From an uncultured Alphaproteobacteria bacterium (GTDB taxonomy: Bacteria > Pseudomonadota > Alphaproteobacteria > Rhodobacterales > Rhodobacteraceae), in NCBI GenBank assembly GCA_902578545.1, contig CACHDI010000001.1:248001-312000 (forward strand): DNA of 64,000 nucleotides. The letters are read 5' to 3'. Positions 58,024 to 64,000 of the stretch are shown here, one piece after another. Numbering within the stretch: the stretch's first letter is position 1; each line of letters starts with the position of its first letter. The notes beneath the pieces are model-generated. The model ran no database searches, had not been told where the DNA came from, and saw only the letters and a list, made by a program, of their open reading frames with translations. The position numbers were made by a program, and so were the translations under genes.

Positions 58024-58136
58024 CAAAAGGTGGACTTTTTTGAGTTTTTGTTTTGAATATGACAGATATGACACTTATGACACCCACCCCAAAAACATAT
58101 CCTTGAGGATACCGTAAAATCAATAGACTTATTTTA
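58024..58136 (+). repeat. Island repeat copy B (long form), between metalloprotease and DUF3137 gene
   Basis: Copy B starts with the leader shared with copy A (CAAAAGGTGGACTTT). It then has three tandem 9-bp units, ATATGACAG (58057–58065), ATATGACAC (58066–58074) and TTATGACAC (58075–58083), then CCACCCC, AAAAACAT, and the best hairpin of the family: TATCC (58098–58102), loop TTGA, GGATA (58107–58111). The tail is the most diverged (ATAGACTTATTTTA). It sits in a divergent spacer. Confidence 0.85.
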
Positions 58137-58233
58137 AATTGCTAATACAGGCTGATTTACGTTTGCAAAAAGTTGAGTTACATTTTGTAATTATAGTTAT
58201 ATTTTTTCATGTAGTCATTTAGGATTTTAAATA

Positions 58234-59433
58234 GTGATTAGTCTATTAAAATGGATTTATGATTTTATCAAAGGTTATATAATTACAACATTTTTTTTCG
58301 CCTTTCTACTGATAATAGGTATTTCAATGTGGGATGTTTTTTATCCTTACAAAGATTTATTTCCAGGAGTTATTTTAGTCTTACTTTTTATAAGACTTTT
58401 AAATCCTTTTCTTACTAGAGAAAGAGTTTCTAGAGTGAGATTTCCCGAAACTGAACTCTATGAAAAAGGTTTTGCAGATCATTATGACAAATATTTAAAA
58501 AATAAAGTAAAAAAATTTGAGTTAAATAGAATTGCTGCTCTGAAAATAGCGAGGCGCAATTTTTTTATCGGTTTGCCCATAGCTCATTTTGTTCCATGGG
58601 GTATTTGGCGTATTAATGGATTTTTATATGATATCTTGTATGATGTCTTGTGGGGTTGGCCTTATATTTTAATAGTTTTTTTGGGACCATTTGCCTTATT
58701 ATTTGTTTTTTGGTTAATAGTAATGGGTCCAATTTGGCAGTATAAAGAATCTATCAAAACAAAAATCTTCCCAAACATCTTAAATTTTTTAGGAAAGTTT
58801 ACCTATACTGTTAATCCCAAGAACAAATATGTTGGGCAATATGATTTTATGGGGTTTTTCCCAATATATGACAAGTCAATCAATGAAGATAATATTAGAG
58901 GTGAGTATAAAAGTGTAAACATTGATCTATTTGAGACTGTGCTTGAAAGGGCTAGAAAAAGTAAAAATGGAGGAACATATTATGATAAAGTGTTTAGGGG
59001 AATTATTATAGATTTAACTTTTAATAAGGCCTTAAAAGGAACCACTATAATAAGAAAAGATTCAGGAATAATAGGTAATTTATTTCATGAAAAATTATCA
59101 AATCTGAAAGATATAAAACTTGAAGATCCAAAGTTTAATAAAATTTTTCAGGTTTATTCAGATGATGAGGTAGAAGCTCGTTACGTTTTGTCAGTTTCAT
59201 TTATGGAAAGACTAAAAGAATTATCTGAAGCATTTGGTAGTAAGGTAGTTCAATGTTGTTTCTACCAAGAAAAAGTAGTTTTTGTTGTTCCTATTAAGAA
59301 AAATATGTTTGAACCTGGATCAATTTATGCAAATGAAAATTTTATTGATGATGCTAAAAGTTTATTAGAAGAAATGGATTTGATTTGTAAAATAATTGAT
59401 ATTTTAAGACTTAATATTAAAACTAATATTTAA
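58234..59433 (+). CDS. DUF3137 family membrane protein
   Basis: The 399 residues start at a GTG (58234) after AGGA. Three membrane segments are visible (about 15–32, 43–58 and 140–165). The C-terminal soluble part has the DUF3137 pattern: GIIIDLTFNKALKGTTIIRKD, then KLEDPKFNKIFQVYSDDEVEARYVLSVSFMERL, and KVVFVVPIKKNMFEPG. Members occur widely in bacteria with no known function. The gene stands alone between repeat copies B and C. Confidence 0.85.
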   Translation: MISLLKWIYDFIKGYIITTFFFAFLLIIGISMWDVFYPYKDLFPGVILVLLFIRLLNPFLTRERVSRVRFPETELYEKGFADHYDKYLKNKVKKFELNRIAALKIARRNFFIGLPIAHFVPWGIWRINGFLYDILYDVLWGWPYILIVFLGPFALLFVFWLIVMGPIWQYKESIKTKIFPNILNFLGKFTYTVNPKNKYVGQYDFMGFFPIYDKSINEDNIRGEYKSVNIDLFETVLERARKSKNGGTYYDKVFRGIIIDLTFNKALKGTTIIRKDSGIIGNLFHEKLSNLKDIKLEDPKFNKIFQVYSDDEVEARYVLSVSFMERLKELSEAFGSKVVQCCFYQEKVVFVVPIKKNMFEPGSIYANENFIDDAKSLLEEMDLICKIIDILRLNIKTNI

Positions 59434-59535
59434 AAAGATACAAATGGAAGTAAATAATTAATATTGATTTTATTTCTGTTAAGCTTATAAAACCTCAAGG
59501 GTTTGCAAGAGAGTGTGTGAAAAGAACAGAAAAGT

Positions 59536-59633
59536 GTGTTGAACATAACAATCATAACATCCACTCCTAAGACATATCCTTGAGGTCACCCCAAAAACCA
59601 TAGCCTATTTTAGCAAGTACGACTGCTCACACA
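59536..59633 (+). repeat. Island repeat copy C, between DUF3137 gene and cyclase
   Basis: Copy C lies in a tandem spacer. It has GTTGAACATAACA, a second 9-bp unit ATCATAACA, TCCACTCCTAAGACATAT, CCTTGAGG, then TCACCCC, AAAAACCATAGCC, TATTTTAGCAAGTAC and GACTGCTCACACA. The tail is the consensus form and matches copies A and D closely. The hairpin arms are reduced to CC/GG around TTGA. Confidence 0.88.
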
Positions 59634-59727
59634 TCATGACCAATATTTTTTATTTCTTCCCTTTCCAAATTTCCTCTTATGAGTCATTATTGCTAATATG
59701 GTTTCTTTATTATTTATGGTTTATTAG

Positions 59728-61572
59728 ATGTCTTCAGGTACTGTTGATAGAAAAATAGCTGTGATCTTTGCTACGGATGTAGTGGGATACAGTAAACATA
59801 TGGAGACTAATGAAAAAGAAACAGTTAAGAATTTAAAAGTATGTGAAAAAATACTAACAAAAACTTTTGAAAACCACAAAGGAAGGCTCTTTAATACAGG
59901 AGGGGACTCTTTTTTAATTGAGTTTCCAAGTGCTGTAGAAGCAGTTGAATGTGCTGTTTCTTTTCAAGAACAAATAAAAAAAAGAAATACTACAGATAAT
60001 CCCACAGTGCCGTTGGAATTTAGAATAGGTATTAACACAGGTGATGTTATCCAAGATAACGAAAATTTATTAGGCGATGGTGTAAATATAGCAGCACGAT
60101 TAGAGGCTTTGGCTCAACCCAAGGGAATTACAATCTCTAAGGCTGTATATGATTTTATCAAAGGAAAGACTAACTTTGACTATAATGACTTAGGTATTCA
60201 AAAGATTAAGCAAAATGAGTTTCATGCTTATGATATACTCCTTGATCCATCTCAAAAAAGAAAACTCAAAGCCACAAAGAAAAAAATTTATGAAAATAAA
60301 TTATTATTAATTATAATTCCTTTTTTGATTATTGGTTTTTACTTTTTTTATGATTTTCAAAAAAAACAGCAACTGACTATTTCAGATTCGCCTATAATAT
60401 TAGTTAAACCATTTAAAGATTTAACAAGTTCACCAACTGGTGAAGCTTCAATAAGTGATGCTGTAACTGAAACAATTATAAATAATTTACAGAGATACAG
60501 TGAAATAACAGTTCTTTCAGTGGACAGCAGTTATCATATTAAAAAAGAAAATCTAACTAATGAGGTTATATCTCAAAAATTTAGTGTTAACTTTATAGTT
60601 AATGGTTCAGCTCAAAGATTTGGTGAAGATATTCGAGTTACTTCAGAACTTACAGATTTAAAAATTAATAAAGTTGTTTGGGCAGAAAAATTTGACTTTA
60701 AAATTACAGATCTTTTTAAAATGCAGGATACAATTGGTAACAAAATTTTAAATTCAGTTTCTACTAATGCAGTCATGGGGAAAGAAGGATATTCTGATAA
60801 TTTCATAGAACAATTTACTTCTATTGACGATTATCTTCTTCAAATAAATATGAGAAGGTATCTTAGACAGATTTCTAGGGATGGTTGGTATAACGCAGAT
60901 GAACTATATCAACAAATGAAAAACAATGATAATTACCCACCATTAAGTCTAGCAGTGATGGGTGGTTGGAGAAGTGTAGTTAAAATATTTACAGGAATTG
61001 CAGAAGATAAAAAAGCAGAAATCAAAGAAGCACTTAGATTGAATAACAAAGGGCTTGAAATTGACGATAACTACCCTCCTGTTTTGACGCAAAGGGCTTT
61101 TATAGAAGCCAATTTATTAAAGAATTGCGAAAATGCCGTTTCTTTTTCAGAAAAAGCTATGGTTAATGGCACATATGATTTTTTAGTAAATGGACTTGTT
61201 TTTTTTGGTTGTGGACAGTTTGAAAAAGGCCTGAAAATGTTTGAAGATGCTTTAAAAAGTACTCCTCATGACACAGATTTGCGAATAACAAAAAATCTTA
61301 TGGCTGGTTATTTAGCAATGGGTAAATATGATAAGGCAATTAATCATGGTGAAAGTAAAAAAGATAGAAATGATGGATTAAGTTATGTGTTGAGTGCATA
61401 TGCTCATTATAAAAGTGGTAACGAAAAAGAAGCCAAGAAACTTCTTGAAAAACAAAAATCTTTTGACAAAAAAATGGATAAAGAAAGATTTCAAAAAGAA
61501 TTTGCAACATTTGTAGACCGTGATTTTATAAATACTTTTTTTGAAGAGATGATTTCACTTGGTTTGGAGTAA
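59728..61572 (+). CDS. Class III adenylate/guanylate cyclase with membrane helix, TolB-like segment and TPR tail
   Basis: The 614 residues start with a class III cyclase domain (about 8–170): metal aspartates Asp17 (ATDVVGYS) and Asp60 (GGDSFLIEF), GINTGDV, and GDGVNIAARLE with transition-state Asn120 and Arg124. All catalytic residues I can check are present, so it is probably active, making cAMP or cGMP. A single helix (192–208) follows, then a periplasmic TolB-like segment (VKPFKDLTSSPTGEASISDAV) and several TPRs to the end. A membrane sensor that signals inside through cyclic nucleotide is the likely role. Confidence 0.88.
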   Translation: MSSGTVDRKIAVIFATDVVGYSKHMETNEKETVKNLKVCEKILTKTFENHKGRLFNTGGDSFLIEFPSAVEAVECAVSFQEQIKKRNTTDNPTVPLEFRIGINTGDVIQDNENLLGDGVNIAARLEALAQPKGITISKAVYDFIKGKTNFDYNDLGIQKIKQNEFHAYDILLDPSQKRKLKATKKKIYENKLLLIIIPFLIIGFYFFYDFQKKQQLTISDSPIILVKPFKDLTSSPTGEASISDAVTETIINNLQRYSEITVLSVDSSYHIKKENLTNEVISQKFSVNFIVNGSAQRFGEDIRVTSELTDLKINKVVWAEKFDFKITDLFKMQDTIGNKILNSVSTNAVMGKEGYSDNFIEQFTSIDDYLLQINMRRYLRQISRDGWYNADELYQQMKNNDNYPPLSLAVMGGWRSVVKIFTGIAEDKKAEIKEALRLNNKGLEIDDNYPPVLTQRAFIEANLLKNCENAVSFSEKAMVNGTYDFLVNGLVFFGCGQFEKGLKMFEDALKSTPHDTDLRITKNLMAGYLAMGKYDKAINHGESKKDRNDGLSYVLSAYAHYKSGNEKEAKKLLEKQKSFDKKMDKERFQKEFATFVDRDFINTFFEEMISLGLE

Positions 61573-61630
61573 AATTTATATCTGTTTAAGCCGTTTAAGA
61601 ATTTAAAACTTTTAAAAAAAAATTCATTAA

Positions 61631-61719
61631 ATATAACTTATATAACATCCACCCCTATGACATATCCTTGAGGGCACCCCAAAAAACAAAGCCTATTTTA
61701 GCAAGTGCTACTGCTCACA
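61631..61719 (+). repeat. Island repeat copy D, between cyclase and GFA-like gene
   Basis: Copy D lies in a convergent spacer. It has ATATAACTTATATAACA (two degenerate 9-bp units), TCCACCCCTATGACATAT, CCTTGAGG, GCACCCC, AAAAAACAAAGCC, TATTTTAGCAAGTGC and TACTGCTCACA. The tail is nearly identical to copy C. TAGCAAGTGCTA inside it is a perfect 5-bp inverted repeat with a 2-nt loop. Confidence 0.88.
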
Positions 61720-61868
61720 GATTATGTTTTTATATTATACTTGATTATTAATTTATTTACAGGTGTATACTATTTTACTACTAAGTTTTAATTCGTTGTT
61801 ATCATAACTATGATTGTTTTTATCTAAATTAAATCTAATTATATGAATTAACTTATCTTATTTAGCAT

Positions 61869-62471
61869 TTAATTTGGAGGTAAGTTTAATATTTCAATTT
61901 TGGGTAGTTTTAGTATCATTTCCCGAAAAGTAATTCCTTCTGGAGGTATTATGACTTCTCTTAGAGAATTGGAAACTTCAGGAATCATAAAAAATCTTTC
62001 ACGCTCGTTATTTTCAAATGACCAATATTTGTCTACATCATTAGGTATTTCATTAATCAAATGTTCAGGAAAATCTTTTAAATAAATTGCGGCACTGGGT
62101 TTGATCTCTAAATCAAAGTTAGCAGAACAAAATCCTTTAAAAAACATAAATACATTATTTTTATAACCTGGGTGATCTACTCCTAAAATAGAAAAACACT
62201 TTATACAATAAACACGAGTAGACTTTGCATTTTCACGAATTTGAAAAGCACGAAGAAACTCTAAACCTTGAATTTTTTTTATGTCAGATCGAATATATAA
62301 AAGTTGGGGCAAAATCTGAGGGGGATTGCCGCCTTTTTTGAATCCCCAAATTAAAGCCTCTCTACAATCTTTACAACCACATAGTAAGCATAAGCTAGGA
62401 GATGCATAGTTTAAAGTCAATTTACAACTTGAACATTTACAGATTATTTCTGCTTTAATTTGTTTCTCCAT
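61869..62471 (-). CDS. GFA/CENP-V-like zinc protein
   Basis: The 200 residues have an N-terminal cysteine cluster, CKCSSC (Cys11, 13, 16) and CLLCGCKDC (Cys28, 31, 33, 36), then RVYCIKCFSILGV at about 87. That spacing is typical of the GFA/CENP-V beta-tent fold (PF04828 and the related DUF6151). The central GGNPPQILPQLLYI and the C-terminal half fit no named subgroup I know. Glutathione-dependent chemistry is a family property only. It stands alone between repeats D and E. Confidence 0.7.
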   Translation of the reverse strand: MEKQIKAEIICKCSSCKLTLNYASPSLCLLCGCKDCREALIWGFKKGGNPPQILPQLLYIRSDIKKIQGLEFLRAFQIRENAKSTRVYCIKCFSILGVDHPGYKNNVFMFFKGFCSANFDLEIKPSAAIYLKDFPEHLINEIPNDVDKYWSFENNERERFFMIPEVSNSLREVIIPPEGITFREMILKLPKIEILNLPPN

Positions 62472-62793
62472 ATTTTATAGTATTTTTTTCAAAAAATAAT
62501 TCAAAAACTAATTTTAGTAAAATTTAATTAATTCATAAAGGCTTTTTGTCATTAATTATTTTTTGTATTTTTTCAGTCATAAAACTAATTGCCATGATAT
62601 AAATATTTCGTATCTTAAATGGGTACTTTTTTTTAGATTACTGTAAAAACCCTACCTTTTGTTAACCCCAGTACAATTCCAAAATTAAAGAGTCAAACAA
62701 TGGTAAGAAAGTACGTCAAGAATAACTATAAAGGGTGTTGAACATAACAATCATAACACCCACCCCTAAGACATATTCTATAGGATGAGAACA
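62472..62793. other. 322-bp spacer between GFA-like gene and small barrel gene
   Basis: Apart from repeat copy E (62735–62788) the spacer is AT-rich with T-runs and no supported gene, RNA or terminator. A 13-codon ATG frame at 62700–62741 is too short to call. Confidence 0.7.
62735..62788 (+). repeat. Island repeat copy E (short, tail missing)
   Basis: Copy E has GTGTTGAACATAACA, ATCATAACA, CCCACCCCTAAGACATAT, then a changed hairpin ATTC–TATA–GGAT (62775–62786, with one G·T pair). The similarity stops about 5 bp before the stop codon of the next gene at 62794. The AAAAACCATAGCC tail is absent, so the copy is either truncated or ends where the gene module begins. Confidence 0.85.
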
Positions 62794-63108
62794 TTACCAA
62801 CTATAAAATTTCTTTCCTCTGTTAAAAACTATTTTGGAAACAAATTCTTGAGCAATATCTCCCCACTTTGACCAAAGTTTCTGACATCGAACAAAGGCCT
62901 CTTCATCCTCATACTCCCAAATAATCAAAATTTTTACAAGGTTTTCATCTGCAATACGAATACAACTAACATTTAATTGGCCTGATTTTCTCAAAAATTC
63001 TTTTGATTTATCCGTATTAAATAATTTAAAGCTATCTGACCATAATTTATAATCACCTTCTGAAGGAAAGGTCACAATTGCAGAAGAAAAATAATTGTCT
63101 TTATCCAT
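62794..63108 (-). CDS. Small protein, probable dimeric alpha/beta-barrel domain
   Basis: The 104 residues start at ATG 63108 with AGGTG before it; a GTG at 63117 is in frame. The alternation of strands and helices (SAIVTFPSEGDYKLWSDSFKLF, then VKILIIWEYEDEEAFVRCQKLW) looks like an antibiotic-biosynthesis-monooxygenase or NIPSNAP-type ferredoxin-like fold, but I recognise no specific family. It has no signal peptide. Its stop codon abuts repeat copy E. Confidence 0.6.
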   Translation of the reverse strand: MDKDNYFSSAIVTFPSEGDYKLWSDSFKLFNTDKSKEFLRKSGQLNVSCIRIADENLVKILIIWEYEDEEAFVRCQKLWSKWGDIAQEFVSKIVFNRGKKFYSW

Positions 63109-63246
63109 AAATAACACCTATTAAGAATTTAAGAGTCAAATTATAACTTATGATAAATTTAGAATGTCTTCAATTTATTGATTAAAATTATAAAGGATAT
63201 TTGAACCTTTTATGAATTAAGAAATACTCATAAAAAAATCTGTTTG

Positions 63247-63330
63247 TTTTGAACATAACAAACATAATAATCATGACACCCACTCTTAAGACACATCCTT
63301 TAGGATAACCTTAAAAACATAGCCAATTAT
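63247..63330 (+). repeat. Island repeat copy F, between small barrel gene and secreted protein gene
   Basis: Copy F has TTTTGAACATAACA, then two more 9-bp units AACATAATA and ATCATGACA, CCCACTCTTAAGACACAT, the hairpin ATCC–TTTA–GGAT (63295–63306), AACCTTAAAAACATAGCC and AATTATTT. The tail diverges after ATAGCC. Its TTTGTTTTGAA start links it to the leader of copies A and B. Confidence 0.83.
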
Positions 63331-63356
63331 TTGTAATAATTGGGTTTGGAGTTTGA

Positions 63357-63370
63357 GTCTCTCTGGAGAC
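63357..63370. other. Short perfect hairpin GTCTC–TCTG–GAGAC
   Basis: A 5-bp perfect stem with a 4-nt loop lies 128 bp upstream of the secreted protein gene, just after repeat copy F. There is no T-run after it, so it is not a typical terminator. Role unknown. Confidence 0.4.
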
Positions 63371-63497
63371 AACATCATGTTAGACTTATTTTCTTTCTAA
63401 AGAAAAACAATAGGATAGAGTGACCTAACGTAATTCTTGTGTGAACTAACTTTTTTAGTTTGACTGTTCAAATATTAATTTTTTGGAGATAGTTTTA

Positions 63498-63938
63498 ATG
63501 AAAAGATTTTTTGTTTTTATTTGTTTTTATTTTTTTTCAGCCTTTACAATTTTTGCAGGTGGCCATGATAATGCAAATGCTTTTGGATTTGCATTAAAAG
63601 TTCCAATGAGTGAAGTGGAAAACATTGAGAAATTACTTAATGACCATTATGAATTTATGAAAAAAACTCATTCTGTTACCGGTGAAAAAGAAATAAGATT
63701 AAATGCCTACACAGTACTTAAAGGTCCTGAAATGGTTGATCCAACTAATCCTGAAAAGGGAACAACTGGCAATATGTTTTATATTTTGACTGAACATTAC
63801 GAAACACCTAAAGGGTTTCAGAATCATCTAGCTGCAGGTTCTAAATGGGAAGGGTTTCAACAATTCAATGAAATGTTGCTAAAGTATCGTGTTGCTATGA
63901 CCTTCCCTGGAACACTAGTATCACAAATGAATAGATAA
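63498..63938 (+). CDS. Small secreted protein, probable alpha/beta-barrel (ABM-like) domain
   Basis: The 146 residues from ATG 63498, with TGGAGAT before it, begin with a signal peptide (KRFFVFICFYFFSAFTIFA, cut near AGG). The rest has the pattern of a stress-responsive or monooxygenase-like alpha/beta barrel: FALKVPMSEVENIEKLLNDH, MFYILTEHYETPKGFQNHL and AAGSKWEGFQQFNEMLLKY. No catalytic residues can be named and no specific family is recognised. It is the last gene in the window. Confidence 0.65.
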   Translation: MKRFFVFICFYFFSAFTIFAGGHDNANAFGFALKVPMSEVENIEKLLNDHYEFMKKTHSVTGEKEIRLNAYTVLKGPEMVDPTNPEKGTTGNMFYILTEHYETPKGFQNHLAAGSKWEGFQQFNEMLLKYRVAMTFPGTLVSQMNR

Positions 63939-64000
63939 AATTATAATTTGATAACAAATAATTGTCTGCCATATATTATTTTTTTAATCTAATAACGCTC

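Larger units (their letters stand above)
57813..58233. other. 421-bp divergent spacer between metalloprotease and DUF3137 gene
   Basis: The spacer holds a possible gene remnant (57877–58017, minus strand), the island repeat copy B (58024–58136) and about 90 bp of AT-rich DNA before the GTG start of the next gene at 58234, where AGGA at 58221–58224 is a plausible ribosome-binding site. No tRNA or known RNA motif was recognised. Confidence 0.7.
63109..63497. other. 389-bp divergent spacer with repeat copy F and two hairpins
   Basis: It contains repeat copy F (63247–63330), a GTCTC–TCTG–GAGAC hairpin (63357–63370) and a TTTTCTTT–CT–AAAGAAAA palindrome (63389–63406). The ribosome-binding site TGGAGAT at 63484–63490 belongs to the next gene. 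No gene or known RNA is visible in the rest. Confidence 0.7.

Noticed and set aside
61801-61814. ATCATA–AC–TATGAT followed by T-rich DNA as a terminator
   Set aside because: The stem is all but one pair A–T per arm with a 2-nt loop; such palindromes are expected by chance here.
62700-62741. A 13-codon ATG frame next to repeat copy E
   Set aside because: Too short, no ribosome-binding site, and not kept in the other copies.
56930-63330. The six repeats as integron attC sites
   Set aside because: I found no conserved GTTRRRY core with its inverse partner, the genes occur in both orientations, and no integrase is in the window. A cassette-like layout remains, but not a known integron.
56930-63330. 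The repeats as a CRISPR array
   Set aside because: Copies are 55–127 bp, imperfect and 0.5–2 kb apart with whole genes between them, and no cas gene is present.
63357-63406. The two hairpins after repeat F as an attachment site
   Set aside because: They occur once only, are not repeated at another junction, and no integrase is visible.
1-64000. tRNA, rRNA, tmRNA or other structural RNA genes
   Set aside because: I looked in the spacers for T-arm, CCA-end and rRNA landmarks and recognised none. A covariance-model search would be needed to exclude unusual ones.

Overview
The window is an AT-rich (about 30% G+C by eye), tightly packed bacterial chromosome segment. Its gene neighbourhoods are alphaproteobacterial: rpoZ–RelA/SpoT–DUF2062–pdxJ–acpS–lepB–rnc–era–DUF1491–recO, argH–LptM-like–lysA, ETF-QO–TPR–ispE beside a polyprenyl synthase, and mce–DUF1467. 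Together with very short spacers and several convergent genes that overlap at their tails, this suggests a streamlined, probably marine alphaproteobacterium. I cannot fix the lineage. No rRNA, tRNA, CRISPR array, transposase or integrase was recognised.

Positions 1–56,878 are ordinary core genome. In order they hold: purine synthesis (purK, cut by the window edge, and purE), a small heat-shock protein, thioredoxin reductase, a pgeF–MidA–lgt operon, ubiK, ybjN, proC, a CsaA-like protein, thymidine kinase and carB. Next come aspS, a nitroreductase, an operon of phytase-like protein–dapD–dapE–mce–DUF1467, argG, an iron-type alcohol dehydrogenase, a beta-ketothiolase, a D-amino-acid transaminase and pyruvate kinase. 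Then follow rpmI–rplT–pheS–pheT, greA, ETF-QO, ispE, a polyprenyl diphosphate synthase, argH–lptM–lysA, plsC, accA, def–fmt, rnhA, ispH, folK and the long rpoZ-to-recO operon. Three enzymes of the succinylase lysine/diaminopimelate route (dapD, dapE, lysA) and two of arginine synthesis (argG, argH) are present, so the cell probably makes both amino acids.

Positions 56,879–64,000 are different. The spacers lengthen to 0.3–0.4 kb, genes stand alone in either orientation, and the products are accessory: a secreted metzincin metalloprotease, a DUF3137 membrane protein, a class III nucleotide cyclase with a TPR tail, a GFA/CENP-V-like zinc protein and two small proteins that look like alpha/beta-barrel domains. 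Every one of the six successive spacers holds one copy of a 55–127-bp repeat, always in the same direction whatever the orientation of the flanking genes. I did not see this repeat in the preceding 56.9 kb. The element has a 9-bp unit repeated two or three times, a C-rich block, a small hairpin in four of six copies, and a conserved tail. This repeat-punctuated, one-gene-per-repeat island is the main candidate for something undescribed.
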